Below, piece after piece: positions 37,401 through 50,246 of a DNA stretch of 64,000 nucleotides (position 1 is the first letter of the stretch; every line of letters starts with the position of its first letter). Under the pieces are notes generated by a model, which had not been told where the DNA came from, ran no database searches, and was given only the letters and a program-made list of their open reading frames with translations. Both the position numbers and the translations under genes were made by a program. Source of the stretch: Chaunax sp. Z400 (taxonomy: Eukaryota; Chordata; Actinopteri; Lophiiformes; Chaunacidae); contig CM075194.1 in the NCBI GenBank assembly GCA_037577475.1, positions 1,767,001 to 1,831,000 on the forward strand, in the 5' to 3' direction.

Positions 37401-40400
37401 CACTCCAAATTTGATGGAAAGTCAGGTGAAGTTTAAAAAAGCAACTCCAAACAAACATAAAATGACAAAATCCAGAAGATATCATTATTACTTTTTTAAA
37501 GCTGAAATCTGTAGCCTCTAAGCTAAACATGTTAGCATGCACCCCGCCTGAGAGAGGACCACAATCTTGAACGCGTGTACGTGCACCGCTAGCCACTAGA
37601 CGAGAACAGCTATGTTGAGATCGCAAGTTTTCGTTTATTTCATCTAGTGGTGCATGTACATTGGTATACTTTTCCCAGGAGGGGTGCATGCTGACATGTT
37701 TAGCTTAGAGGCTACAGTGAAGATTTCATCGTAAAAAAAGGTGTAAATAATGTCTTCAAGGCTTCAACTACTCTTTACGAGCTGTATGCAGTCATTTCAT
37801 GTTTGTTTCGGTTGTTTTTTCACATTTTAAAACAAGTCCCCATCTCCTTCAGATGTTTTGGACAGCAGTACCCAAACGTTATCACATCAACGAACCCTAA
37901 AGTGACTCAAATTAGGGCTATACAAAATGAACCCTTCTGCAACTTTGCTGCTTGATACAAAAGGAAAACTCTCCAGACTTCACCTGATATTCATCACAAT
38001 GCGAGTGAGGCAATTCTTTTTGGGTGAACTGTTCCGTTTTTGGTCTGCTTGTCTTTCTCTTGACATATGAGACTAAACACATCACTTAAAGAGACTAAAA
38101 CCAGCTTTTAATTTACCCTAAATAATGAGATTTTTTTAATTACTTTTTATTGACTTTAAGGATATTTAAGATGTACCACTTTACAGCCTGATATGCAATA
38201 TATTTGAAAGAATGCTTTTGCTGACTGTCCATTCTATATTTGCTCCTGGCATTAACACCATTATTTTGGACGACCCTCTGGATAAGTAGAGTGTGGATTC
38301 TGATGGCTTGATAAACTGTAGAAGCAATGTGTGCAGAGGAGATTGTATTGAAAGGCATGCAAGAGGAATAAGACTCATCCATCGACTTATCCCTGTTGCA
38401 TTCCTTTAAGTGAAATTGTGCTTTTTTTGTTGCTGACAGAGAATTTGGACTCTTCATAACCACTAACTGCAAGAGAGGTTTAATAAATTGTTAGATTTAG
38501 AATATATGAAGTAGTCAGTTAATGATCTTATAAATACACTGTTTTGCAGTTCACTGGTTATTTTAGGTTTGTTTCTGCTTTTTTTAAAATGTAGTCTGTC
38601 TTGAAACATGAGCAACTGAAGCCATGTTTCTTTCTTCTAATAGGACAAATAATTAAAGATAACGCCGACCATGTAATATGAACACTGATGGATTGGTGGG
38701 CTAATGACCATTCTTTCCAATATTCAAACCAAATGTTGAATGGTGGGCTATAATTCAGGTTTCATTTACCACTATCCTTCCAGGGTAAAGCTGACTTCAT
38801 GGGAAGAACATTTGCCAAGCCTGTGGTAAAAATGGCCGACGAGCACTATGGTCCGCCGCGCTTCCCTCCCCAGCTGGAGTACTTCCAGATCTACCGGGGA
38901 AACTGCAGCGCTGGAGAAATGCTGGCAGCCTTTGAGCTGCTTCAGGTTCGGCTGTCGGATACAGAAGCCAGTGTTTGTATAACTAAAGCTGTCGGATCAG
39001 ACTGTAAATAAATCCTTTCTCGTGTTAGATTGGCCCCAATGGGAAAGCCGACCTGCCTCCCATAGACGGTCCAACGGATATGGAGCGCGGCCCGATCCTG
39101 CCTGTCCCACTGGGGATCAGACCGGTGCTCAGCAAATACAGGATTGAGGTAACTTTGATTTAGATTTATCTTTAAAAAAAATAGGTGAGTAAAACAACAT
39201 GAAGATGGCTGAACATCTCTCTCGCAGGTTCTGTTCTGGGGTTTGAGGGACCTGAAGAGGGTCAACCTAGCCCAGGTGGATCGGCCTCGTGTGGACATTG
39301 AATGTGCCGGAAAAGGTGTGCAGTCTGCTCTCATCCCCAACTACAAGAAAAACCCCAACTTCAGCACCCTCGTCAAGTGGTTTGAAGTGGTATGTTATGA
39401 TAATTTACCATAACATGATATTTGATCATTCATATTCCAGATGAAAACAAGTATTACTGATACTGACAACAAATACTGTAAAACTAGAACGCCACTAGGT
39501 AGAGCATATACCTCAGCCAAGGTCAAACACTCCTACACATGTCTGTCAACCAACCAACCAACCAACCAACCAACCAAACTAACCAACCCATCCAACCAAC
39601 CAACCAAGCAAGCAAGCAACCCACCAACCAACTAAAGCAACCAACCAACCAACCAAACCAACCTACTAACTAACACAATCAACCAAACAACCAACCAACC
39701 CATCCCAACCCCACTCCACCCAACCTACCAACCAAACTAACCAACCCATCCAACCATCCAACCAACCAACCTACCAACCAAACCAACCTACTAACCAACA
39801 CAAGCAACCAACCCAACCAAACAACCAAACCAATCCAACCAAACAAGCAAACAACCAAACCAAACCAACCAACCAACCAACAAGCACAACTAACACAACC
39901 AACCAACCAACCAACCAACCAACCAACCAACCAACCAACAGACATGGAGCAAACAAAACCTTGTTGTTGGATGTCATTAGTTTCATTAATCAAATTTATT
40001 ATTCTGTATTTTGTGCGCCAGGATTTACCCGAGAATGAGCTGCTTCACCCGCCTCTGAACATCCGAGTGGTGGACTGCAGAGCTTTCGGCCGCTACACTC
40101 TGGTTGGCTCTCACGCTGTCACCAGCCTGAGGAAGTTCATCTACAGGGCAAGAGACAAGCAGGCCAACAGCTGGTCCACCACAGGTATCCACCAAAAACT
40201 AGAGACATGTTATTGTCACATAAATTTAACATATACAGTACAAAATATGTTTGCCTGTGCAATAATGTGCTTGACTTTATATATATATGAGCAAATGTTC
40301 TGTTTAACTTTCAGAGGAAATTATTGTTGTCAACATGGAAACTGAGCCGGGTTTCAAGAAGATGGACACTGTGGTCAAACTAGACTCTGTAAGTTTTTTA

Positions 40401-43400
40401 AAAATGTTTCAGCTGGAAGAAAAATGATTAGCTTTATTGCTTTAATAGTTTTTTTCCAAATCTAACCCAAAAGTCTCCTTTTCCTGACTCCTCAATCTCT
40501 AAATGATCCAACCTGAATCTCATCACTCATCAGAGACACATTAACAGATCAGATGTCATTAAAACACTGAGACCTTCATAGACTTACTTTATCAGTAGAG
40601 TCCCAAAGGTTTTTCTGTTAAGGTCTAAATTTACATCAGGGCTCCATGAACTCCAAGATCTTTACCACTGCTGACCCAGAAGGTCCAGAAAAGTGGGCTC
40701 CAGTAGCTCAGAACCATCTAGATCAGACCCAGAAGTTCTGGATGCTGTTCTGTGGAGCCATGAAACCAAACTGGAACCTTTGGGGCCTCTGGATCAGCGG
40801 TATGTCTGGAGGAGGAAGAATGAAGCTGATGCTGAAAAGAACAGCCTACCTACAGTGAAGCATGGCGGTGGCTCGGTGATACTCTGGGGCTGCTTTGCTT
40901 CCTGGACCACTGGAAACCTGCAGCCTGTAGAGGGTCAGATGGATTCCATCAAGGATCAGGAAATCCTAGAAGAAAACGTCTCCGTCATTGGACGTTTCCA
41001 AAAGGACAGTGATCCCAAGCAGACCTCAGAGTCCACCAAGGCCTGGTTTCAGAAGAAGTCCTGGATCATTCTAGAGGCCGTCACAGTCGCCTGACTGGAA
41101 TCCATAGAAAATCTCTGGTGGGATCTGAAGAAGGTGGTTGCAGCAGGTAAACCAGGAATATTCCAGAACTGGAGGCCTTTGTCCATGAGGAATGGGCTAA
41201 GATTCCTCAGGAACGCTGCCAGAAGCTGGCGTCTGGATCTGCATCAGGTTTGCAGCAGGTCATAGCAGCTAAAGGGTCTACAAAGAACTAGAGACGCTGG
41301 TCATTAAGGGTTGGATCATTTAGAGACTTTTGAGATTTATGGCATCATTTCGGAAAGGATACTGTGTGATTTGGTTATTTCAAATAGCTGATAAATAGTA
41401 GATTTTGCTAATAAACCTAATATATAAATGGGGATTGAATGATTTTGCTATGTTTAAAGACCTGTACAGAAGAATATTGTCACTTTATTAGACATTAAGC
41501 TATCTGGTTTTCTACCTAGAGCTCTGATGCTGTGGTTAAAGTTGAGGTAAGCAAATTTGCTCTTAATTAATCAAAATTGGAAGATTTTTATATTTTTGCA
41601 AGAAAGCTTCACTGACAGCATGTCTTTATATGAAAAGGATGATGATAAGGATGGAAAGGGGAAGAAGAGGAAGAGGAAGAAGGGTGATGAGATCGAAGAG
41701 GAGGACTTTGATGAGAGCATGTTGGACTGGTGGTCCAAGTACTTTGCATCCATTGAGACTTTGACAGAGGTGAGTCGGGGGAATCTCGCTTTGAACGTGA
41801 TAAATCCAGTTGCTAAATGACCTTCTGTTCTGTTCCTGCAGGCTCTCAAGGCTCAAGAAGCTGCTCTCTTGGACTCGGAGGACAAAGATGATGTCGACAC
41901 TGCAGATGGTGGAGGTAAAAACCAGATAACAAGACCAGTGTTTTGGTCATGTGTTATAAATGAAGAAGTCATCAAGTCTTAAAGGAACGGTTCAACCAGA
42001 AATGAAAATTCAGTCGTTATCAGAAGGGATGCATGGAGTCGGGTCTGTGTCTGCAACGTCTGGATGTTTGGAAGAACACAAAATATGAATTAATATTAGA
42101 TCCTGTTGTTGGGGGAATTAAATCATTAATGAAGTTAAGCTGCTGTCCCTTGTGCGTAAATGGCGCAGACGGCTGAGACGAACTTAGAATAAATGAATAA
42201 CAAATTAATGCAACCCTTTAGTATCTTACTCTTGCACCCTGATCGTGTGCCATTTAACACCCCCAAAATGAACTTGCGGCATGGACTTTAGAATGAATTT
42301 TAATTTTCGTGTGAACTGTTCCTGTCAAGCTTGGCAGCAGTAAATCCGTGTTTTTTTTGAAGAGTCACATAAGGTAACAAAACTGAGAAGAAAACTACGA
42401 CAAATACTCTTTGATTGTTGTTGGTGTTTTACGAGCTCACTAACTCTGACTGTCGTTTCCTTCTACAGTGATGTAGTGAAACTCTTAAATCCTCATAGAC
42501 CAAGAATGCATCCATGTAGATGCTGACATGAATTCAAACTTCCAACGTGGGACAACCGATTTTTCTCCCCCAAATGCTTTGCATATTATCCATATGCTTG
42601 CCATGAAAATTGTCAATGAAAAAAACTATCAAATTTAATAACAGGAGGAGCATTTATTTATGTGATATGAAATAAATTCAGAATATAACAGATTCTTTAT
42701 ACAGAATGTATTATAAAAGGTTTACCACCAAGTATCCCCAATGAACTGTATACTTCAGCAGCATACAGTTCTGTGGTATACTTGTTGAATGCAGTAACAG
42801 CTGGCTTTGGCAACTTTCATGTGGAATTCATGTCTTGAGTGCTCTGCTCCCTCCCCCACCCTGCTTCTCTCCCTCTCCTTCCTCTATCCTCTCCGCTAAC
42901 CTGTGCTCAGATATCAAACCCGATGACTCTCCTGTGAAAGGCACCAAGAGAGGAAAAGGCAAGAAGGAGAAGAAGAAGATGCCAGATCCGCTGGAGAAGA
43001 AGAAGCAAAAGCTGGATGAGCTGAAGGTAGCAACACTGTAGATACTGTTTGGTAGGTGATGTAATGACGTGTATCCAGGAAACAGTAGTAGAGTAGATCA
43101 GGAGTTCCCAAAATCTTCACCCCCAGACCCTCAAAATAACGGTGCCAGAGACTCTCACCCCCCACTATCCCCGGAGGTAGTTTAAGCATACAAACATTAA
43201 GCGCACACTCTCTAATAGGCTTATCCAAACACATATGTTTATTTGCATGGTTTCATTTTAAATTTAATTACCACGTATCTCTTGTCATAATTATGGCCAA
43301 AATACACTATTTTTAATCATTTTAAAATTTCGTTTGATTTCTGGAAATCATCTCCCGACCCCCCCATTGGTGTCTCGTGACCTCCCAAATTTACATTTTG

Positions 43401-46400
43401 ACCGTTTGATCGTTTTTTGCATTCTCCTTCAAGGTTTATCCAAAGGAACTGGAGAGTGAATTTGACAACTTTGAGGACTGGCTCCACAGTTTTAACCTGT
43501 TCAGGGGAAAAGGTGGCGATGATGATGATCAACATGTGATGGATGAAGATAGAATCGTTGGAAAATTCAAGGTAAGAACAGAATGTTTAAATCATTCCTT
43601 CCTCAGTTACATCAGTTATAAACGTTGGACAGTGCTTTGCATGTAATATTTTCCCATTATTCTTTTGTGAGATAACCATTTATTTGTTCAACTGCGTCCC
43701 CTCAGGGCTCGCTGTCCATGTACAAAGTGTCTGACGACATGTCCAGAGACATGAACTTCGACTCCAACATGGGAACGTTTCAGAACATTCCTCACAACGA
43801 CCCCATTAACGTCCTCGTCCGCATCTACGTCATCAGGGTCCGTGTTCCATGTTAATGAGAGCTAGCTAAAGAGACAATGAGGTTACTTATTACTTGAACT
43901 TATCATGTTTGTTTGTTTTTGTTAGGCAACTGAACTGCATCCAGCTGATATTAATGGGAAAGCTGATCCATACATCGCAATCAGACTGGGAAAGACGGAG
44001 ATAAAAGATAAAGAGAACTACATCTCCAAACAGCTGAACCCTTTGTTTGGAAAGCAAGTAGAAATGCTTAATTTCTGATTTAAGTGTCATTGTTACTGTA
44101 ATATACATGAAATCCTGACAAATCAGCCCTAAATTCATTTGAGACCTCTTACCAGTGGTTATCCATAGCCCTGAAGCCTGAACCACAAAGCAGGATTTGT
44201 GGTTAGCGAGGTAACTTCAGTGTTACGACGCTAGTTCACTTCTTCCCAGGACATATCGCCATGGTAACTTATGCTGCACACCTAATCTCCTCTGGAGCAG
44301 GTCATGTTTGAGATGACAGATCAAAACCTATAAAAGCACCACCTGCTGAACAATCAATCATAGAAGATTCCAGAGTGTACAGCTTTTGCAACAGTTGCCG
44401 ATACGTTCTTCAGGAGGACCAGAGACATGGGATCATAGCTGTGTCCCTCAATCATTAGTAGACTCAATCAGTAATAGACTTTTATCTGCCTTCGATGAAA
44501 CGCACCCGTCTGCGGGAGGCTAGAGGATTTCATGCTTGGACAGACATTGCCCCTTTTATGTAAATGCGCTCATGGCTACATTGCGAAAACCTGGGTTGAC
44601 TTATCGAGTCGATAACCACCTTCATAGGACCGCTTAGAGATCGAGTTTGTTAGGTTTAGTGAAGCCTGATTGCGGAGGATATCCTGGCTTTGTTAAACTT
44701 GCCTCAAAGTATCGGCCTTAGGTTGAGTCTTGGCATACACGTTGGCAACATTATCTTCATTAGCACTATCTAAAATGACATCTTTTAGATCCTTTGACGT
44801 GGAGGCCACATTCCCGATGGACTCCACCCTCACCGTGTCAGTCTATGACTGGGACCTGGTGGGAACCGATGATCTGATTGGAGAAACCAAGCTTGACCTC
44901 GAGAACCGTTTCTACAGCAAACACAGAGCCACATGTGGCATCACATGTAACTACGCCATGTAAGACTGAACTCCTTTAGCAGTGCATGGAACAGGAATTT
45001 TTTTATTGCATATTATCATAGATTTCTATATTACTTATATAGCTGTAACTACTTTTACTCTTTTTCTTCTGTAGCCATGGTTACAATGTGTGGCGGGACC
45101 CAATGAAACCCACCCAAATCCTGGCTAAGCTATGTAAAGATCACAAACTGGACGGGCCTCACTATGGCCCTGGAGGACGGGTGAAGGTGGAGAACCGCGT
45201 CTTCATGGCTCCGACTGAGATAGAAGATGAAAATGGTTCGTTTTTCATCTCATTCAGACCCTTTAGCTTCTCCCACGGAATAAAACTAATCACATTAAAC
45301 AAGCAGTGTTTCTGCAAGATTTAACTTCTGAAGTTGCTCTAATTTTCCCAGGAGCAGCACTGATTTTACCTCAATGTGAAAATTCAAAATAATGTCAAAG
45401 TACATGAATTATTTGATATGTCAGGTTTGAAGAAGCAGACGGATGAACATCTGGCTCTGACCGTGTTGAAGCACTGGGAGGAAATCCCACTGGTCAGCTG
45501 CAAACTTGTCCCAGAACACGTGGAAACCAGACCCCTGCTCCACCCCGATAAACCGGGAATAGAACAGGTACGTCGACTGCAGCCGACGACACCTTTAAAT
45601 CAATCAAACTAATTAGTTTAATTTGTTTGCATACTTTAATTCCTTGAGTTTAACTTCCTTCAGGGGAGAATTGAGATGTGGGTGGACATGTTCCCCAAGG
45701 ATATGACTGCTCCTGGCCCCGCCCTTGACATTTCACCACGGAAACCAAAGAAGTATGTTCTGTCATCAAATCTATTGGCCTAATAGATCTATTGGCCCAA
45801 ATCTATCTATTACAGAATTTTTTCTGAACTGTATACAAACCTATGCTGATAAGATCCAACAGTCAGAAGAGTGCTTCTTGAGCTCTTTCTTACATTAATT
45901 TTCATGCTTAGCTTCACTTTAACTTAGAATTATTGATTGTTTCATCACATATCTTTTTTATATATCTGTATTTTTGCTCATGTCCAGGTTTGAACTGAGG
46001 GTGATCATCTGGAACACAGATGAGGTCGTTCTGGAGGACGACGATATCTTCACTGGCGAGAAATCGAGTGACATATTTGTGAGAGGGTAACTATAAGATC
46101 TATCGGTCCAGTTTAAAACATCTAATGCATATGGTCTAAAGTGTGTGGGAGGAGGAGGAGCTGCTGCACATCCATGTGTGTGTAACAGGTCTAGTGGTCA
46201 GATTTGCATAATACATAGAAACACAAAATTCTTTTATTCATATTCCCACTGAGACGAAAAGAAAACAACCGATTATTAATTAATCTTTTCCTCGCCTTTT
46301 CCTATAACAGCTGGTTGAAGGGTCAGCAGGAGGACAAGCAGGACACAGATGTTCACTATCACTCCATCACAGGGGAGGGCAACTTCAACTGGCGCTTCGT

Positions 46401-49244
46401 CTACCCATTCGACTACCTCATGGCTGAAGAAAAGATCGTCATCTCAAAAAAAGAGTCCATGTTTGCCTGGGATGAGACCGAATACAAGATCCCTGCTCGC
46501 CTTAATCTGCAAGTGTGGGACGCCGACCATTTCTCTGCAGACGACTTCTTAGGTGCATCATTTATAATCATGTTTGGCTTCATGAATCACTGTCAATGCC
46601 ACCGAATAAAAGCAGATGGTGCTTCTGATGTAGCTGTGTTGTAACAATGATAAAATAGTTTGCAGGAACAGGAAGGGCTTTAAAAGTATTTAGTAAACAT
46701 TTAAGGTCAGCTCTGAGTCTAACAGGTAGTCAGTGCATTGTGGTAAAAAGATATATTATTATTATTATATATTATGATCTTGTCTCTTACACACTGAATG
46801 TGAAGCAAATTTTTCGCCTTGCTTTCTTTACTTGTGCGAATGTCACCACAGGATCATTTTAGTTTACTCACGTCTGAAAGAGTATGTTAATGTCAATGCA
46901 GATTTTGTTTTTGCAAGAAAATTTATTTTCTCGCCTAGGTTGCAAATTTCAACATGCGCAAAGACATGACTAACAACAAATTTCACGTTAGCACCAATCG
47001 CTTCACCCAGTGAGAATTCTCAGCTCCTCTAGGCTTTGCATTGACTTTGCATGTAATCACGCTGCACAACATATTCACTTCGATTTCAGTGTGAATACAC
47101 CGTTAGATTCTGGTAGCAGAGTTTTGAATGAGCTGAAAACAGGATATTGTGGGAGAGAATTACAATAATCCAGATGTGATCATGTAAACCTTTTCCAGGT
47201 CCCCCAAATTTCACTGTATAAACAGACCTCAGGTTTTGACTCCTTGTGCTAGAGACAAGCTATAACTAAATTTATGTAGCCTCCAATCAGAGGAACATAC
47301 AATTGTATGTCATCTGCATAACAGTGGAAATGAATGTCAGAGCTATGAATGACCCAAAAGAAGCATACAAATAGAGAATAGTAAAGGACCAAGATTTGAC
47401 CCCTGGGGAACACCATATGAAAAGGGTGCAGAGAAAGATCTGTCATGGAAGCAGGAGCAAAACTAGGCCAACACAGTTTGAGATAATTTATCAGGTGTCA
47501 TGGTTGTCCAAATACAAAGCAGACCTCAGATCAAGGAAAATTAAAAGTGAACAAATCCCTGAATCAGCTGTGTGAAGTAAATCATTTGTAATGTTAAAAA
47601 GAGATGTTTCTGTGCTGCACACAGAATCCTGATTGATATTTCTCAAAAATATTACTGAGAGGCGAAAGATTTTCCTAAGATTTTAGATAAAACAAGAGGA
47701 TGAAGAGAAGGTTTCATCAGCAGAGGTAGTTTTTGGACAAACATCACTTTTAAAGACTGGATTTTTTTTCCTGTTTGGTATATTTTACAATCAGAACTTT
47801 TTTTTTGTGAAGTCGTGAGTCTGTCTGTTATCTGCTTCTTCTTTGTTCCACCATGTCATTCAAGTTAGATTATGTCTTTTTATAGGTGCAATCGAGCTGG
47901 ACCTTAACCGTTTTCCACGCGGTGCGAAGACCGCCAAGCAGTGCACCATTGAGATGGTGACGAATGAAGCAGAGATGCCCATAGTCTCTATATTCAAACA
48001 GAAGAGAATCAAAGGCTGGTGGCCGTTTGTGGTCAGAAACGAAGAGGACGAGTTTGAACTCACAGTGGGTCACAATGATTTTTTTTTTGTCATGATGAAT
48101 GTGAAAACTCAGAATGAAAAGTCTGCTGAGTCATGACTGACAGAGGTTTTGTCCTTTTAGGGGAAAGTGGAGGCAGAGCTGCACCTTCTGACAGGAGAAG
48201 AAGCCGAGAGAAGCCCAGTTGGTGAAGGACGTAATGAACCGGAGCCACTGGAGAAACCCAAGTATGAAGGGCGTTCTGATCCCACCCACTGCCCACGTTT
48301 TTTTCACCACTTTTCATTTGTGTTTCTCAAATATGTCATTATTCTATGGCTCGGTTACCTTTCAGTCTCGCAACAAGGGACGGAAAAAAACGAAATAAAT
48401 CCTATGATAAATGCATTTATAATTAATGACTAAATGAAAAGATAAATCAGTCATAAACAAAATCGAATTCTCAAACATAAAACAGGCATAAACATAAATG
48501 ATAAAATTACATAATGAAATAATAACCAAAAGAAGCAATTTTCTGAAATGAGGAAAGACATTTGTTCGTGTTTACTTCAACCAAGTTCTGGATTTAAACC
48601 TGCGATCTTCTTTCTTTACATGGTAAGTTACTATTTCTTCATATATTTACTGTATTTCTACCTAGAATCATCTTTAAAGGAACAGTTCACCCAAAAATTA
48701 TAATTCCGATGAAAGTCAGTTTCTCAGTCTAGAAAACATTTCTGGAGCTTCACAGCAAACCAGTGTTGCAACATTCTTCTAAAAACCTGAAGAAGATGGA
48801 GTCTATCCAAAAATGTTGGAGGACTAAGAAACTTCAACTGACTTTCCACCTGCATGGTGGAGAGTAGATAATGACTGAATTATAATTTTTGGATGAACTG
48901 TTCCTTTAAATCTCAACATACTGTTATTTTTCCCCACCCTTTGCTCTGTTCCTGTATTAGTGACTGTATTTACATTTTTATTAGCTCAGAAGGAGACCAG
49001 CATTACATCCATAACGTCCATAAAGTCTGCATTACTGAAAGTCTCTGTTTTTTGTCTTTCCAGCCGCCCAGACATGAGCCTCCTGTGGTTCCTCACCCCC
49101 TTCAAAGCTGTAAAACACTTGATCTGCAGCCAGTACAAGTGGCTGGCCATCAAGATTGTCACTGCTCTGCTGCTGCTGGCCATGCTGGCCCTTTTCCTCT
49201 ACAGCATGCCCGGCTACATGGTCAAGAAAATGCTGGGAGCTTAG
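28438..49244 (+). CDS. otof: Otoferlin, short N-terminus lacking C2A
   Basis: Exons: 28438-28483, 29340-29466, 29565-29619, 29715-29846, 29929-29991, 30080-30164, 30239-30398, 31612-31798, 31890-32076, 32178-32401, 33629-33737, 33873-34056, 34142-34262, 35258-35358, 35440-35530, 35612-35728, 35810-35962, 36610-36799, 36926-37050, 37134-37268, 38784-38945, 39029-39148, 39228-39389, 40022-40184, 40315-40388, 41520-41546, 41638-41769, 41842-41914, 42911-43026, 43434-43571, 43706-43837, 43926-44053, 44789-44959, 45075-45235, 45425-45567, 45664-45752, 45988-46086, 46311-46552, 47886-48064, 48161-48261, 49064-49244. Phases all agree, giving about 1794 aa (human 1997). Approximate domains: C2B 77-220, FerI and C2C 223-422, FerB 690-777, C2D 778-915, a C2-like region 960-1066, Lys-rich linker 1092-1207, C2E 1254-1450, C2F 1499-1735, TM anchor 1736-1794. 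Motifs SNKRSKPDIKMEP, LVKWFEVDLPENELLHPPL and ESMLDWWSKYFASI mark otoferlin rather than FER1L6. It is the Ca2+ sensor for hair-cell vesicle exocytosis. Paralogue (otofa or otofb) not determined. Confidence 0.93.
30470..31165. mobile_element. MITE-related repeat, same family, ends eroded
   Basis: Internal segments (TCTTCACTGTAGCTGCTAAGC, CTCCATCTTCATCAG, ACTTCACCTGACTTTCCATC) match the other family members, in part as inverted halves. It lies in otof intron 30399-31611. Confidence 0.6.
34306..34735. mobile_element. MITE copy, TTAAAGGAACAGTTCACCC family
   Basis: Starts ATTAAAGGAAGAGTTTACCC; internal TTCACTGTAGCCTCTAAG and ACTAGTCTCCATCTTTATCAG recur in sister copies. It lies in otof intron 34263-35257. 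Confidence 0.65.
36080..36520. repeat. Intronic minisatellite with ~50-bp units (second copy of the 15.8-kb repeat)
   Basis: Four to five units containing ACTAGATGGTTCCATTAGTC and CCCTATACCCAGGTCGGACC, flanked by sequence also found at 15.4-16.2 kb. It lies in otof intron 35963-36609. Confidence 0.8.
37372..38040. mobile_element. MITE copy, same family
   Basis: Left arm CTCACTCCAAATTTGATGG with GTAGCCTCTAAGCTAAAC; right end TTTTTGGGTGAACTGTTCCG is the inverted family terminus. It lies in otof intron 37269-38783. Confidence 0.65.
39545..39940. repeat. (CCAA)n tetranucleotide satellite
   Basis: About 400 bp of CCAA repeats with variants such as AACTAACC and AACAAGC, in the otof intron 39390-40021. 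Long LVGWLVG ORFs on the opposite strand are by-products of the 4-bp period. Confidence 0.95.
40447..41452 (+). mobile_element. Degenerate Tc1/mariner transposon, copy B
   Basis: Transposase fragments in shifted frames: KPNWNLWG, MSGGGRMKLM, LWGCFASWTTGNLQPVEG, KDSDPKQTSESTKAWFQKKS (second catalytic Asp region) and ENLWWDLKK. Very similar to copy A at 21-22 kb but in the opposite orientation. The right end reads GGGGATTGAATGATTTTGC; the left terminal repeat is missing. It lies in the otof intron just upstream of the 27-nt microexon 41520-41546. Confidence 0.88.
41978..42330. mobile_element. MITE copy, same family, containing another repeat
   Basis: Left end TTAAAGGAACGGTTCAACC; right end TTTCGTGTGAACTGTTCCTG. 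The middle (GAAGTTAAGCTGCTGTCCCT, TTGTGCGTAAATG) recurs inverted near 50480-50525. It lies in otof intron 41915-42910. Confidence 0.6.
44160..44730. mobile_element. Candidate non-autonomous DNA transposon in otof intron
   Basis: Starts near CCCTGAAGCCTGAACCACAAAGCAGGATTTG and ends near CTTTGTTAAACTTGCCTC, in intron 44054-44788. The start resembles a common fish transposon end; inverted ends are weak. No ORF. Confidence 0.4.
47080..47480 (-). mobile_element. LINE reverse-transcriptase fragment
   Basis: The - strand reads HFHCYADDIQLYVPL, the YADD motif of non-LTR retrotransposon reverse transcriptase, followed upstream by further RT-like sequence with stops. Orientation is opposite to otof, inside intron 46553-47885. 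The motif context fits a CR1/L2-like clade, by inference. Confidence 0.75.
48674..48909. mobile_element. Best-preserved MITE of the family (235 bp)
   Basis: Ends TTTAAAGGAACAGTTCACCC (left) and its near-perfect inverted complement at the right (GATGAACTGTTCCTTTAAA), with AAAATTATAATT adjoining. It lies in the last otof intron, 150 bp before the first terminal exon. Confidence 0.88.
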
Positions 49245-49858
49245 ACGTTGCTCAGAAACGTCTGCAGAAAGTTCCAGCAGTTTCAGATGGCTTCTAATCC
49301 TCTATTCATGCTTTCTGTCTAAAAAAACGATCAGATTTGCGTTGCATTAAGGCAAAAAAATCAGAAGGGAGTCACTTTGGTCTGGTGATGTGAGTGTAGC
49401 TTTTGTGTCACCTGAAAATCTGCTGTTGATAAGAGTTATAATAATAGTTGAATTTAATTTTGAAGTGGTAGTACTAGCTTAGATGATGCACATTTCACTT
49501 CATTGGATTTTCTTCAGATAAATGTGTTTATTTAAGTTAAAAGATTTGATGATTTTCTATTTTTAGCTGTAATATTACGCATGATCGTAAAAAGGATTTG
49601 TGCGTTCCAAAATCACAATATGCACTGTTTAAAAGAAATATAGATGAATTCAGGTTTAAATTGCTAAAGAGGTGACAAAGCTAAGGACACAACAAACAAC
49701 AACTAAAAGCAGCTACGGCAGAAGCTTGGAGCCAAATCTCCATGAAACCGCCTGATTTAAGCGTCTCTCTATATGAACGTAATCATGGTCTTAATTTTGT
49801 TAGTTATTTTGTCTGGTTAAATCTGTTCTGATTTATTTGGTTTACATGAATTTATGTG

Positions 49859-49864
49859 AATAAA
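49859..49864 (+). promoter_or_regulatory. Poly(A) signal AATAAA, otof terminal exon 1
   Basis: AATAAA about 615 bp after the TAG of terminal exon 49064-49244, followed by an A-run. Confidence 0.6.
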
Positions 49865-50182
49865 GTTGGAAAAAAAAAAAATTCTCCAAGTAGTGTGTGG
49901 AAATTAGAACGGGGATCTGAACCTACATGTTAGCTTCAGATCTTAATATAATACACGTCCATAAAGAGATACTGGTGTCTGTAATCATTCTTCTTCTCCA
50001 TAGTGTGACTGAAGATGTTTCTTGAGATGTGACAAAATTTGCTGATAGTTGATATTAATCTGTCAGAGTAAATCATGTGACTGGCTCCTATTCAAACAAT
50101 GGAAAGTAATGGAACTGCATTTATGGTGTCTGACTCCCTAAATGCACTTAAATGGCACATAATCTGGGCGCCACTAGTCCCC

Positions 50183-50246
50183 CTGAGGGACAGATATGTA
50201 GTCCTCCCAATCCTCTGAGGGACAGATATGTAGTCCTCCCAATCCT
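50183..50246. repeat. 32-bp direct duplication
   Basis: CTGAGGGACAGATATGTAGT and the next 12 bases are repeated exactly, back to back (50183-50214, 50215-50246), between the two otof terminal exons. Confidence 0.95.

Noticed and set aside
38140..38472. - strand ORF of 110 codons in an otof intron
   Set aside because: No recognisable motif, AT-rich, no splice or start context; most likely chance or repeat-derived.
39679..39993. LVGWLVGWLVG membrane-like ORF
   Set aside because: It is an antisense reading of the (CCAA)n satellite in an otof intron.
28438..49244. FER1L6 or FER1L4 as identity of the ferlin, since those also lack a C2A equivalent
   Set aside because: The linker SNKRSKPDIKMEP, the Lys-rich insert before DESMLDWWSKYFASI and the KKMLGA tail fit otoferlin. 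The missing C2A is explained by the start position.
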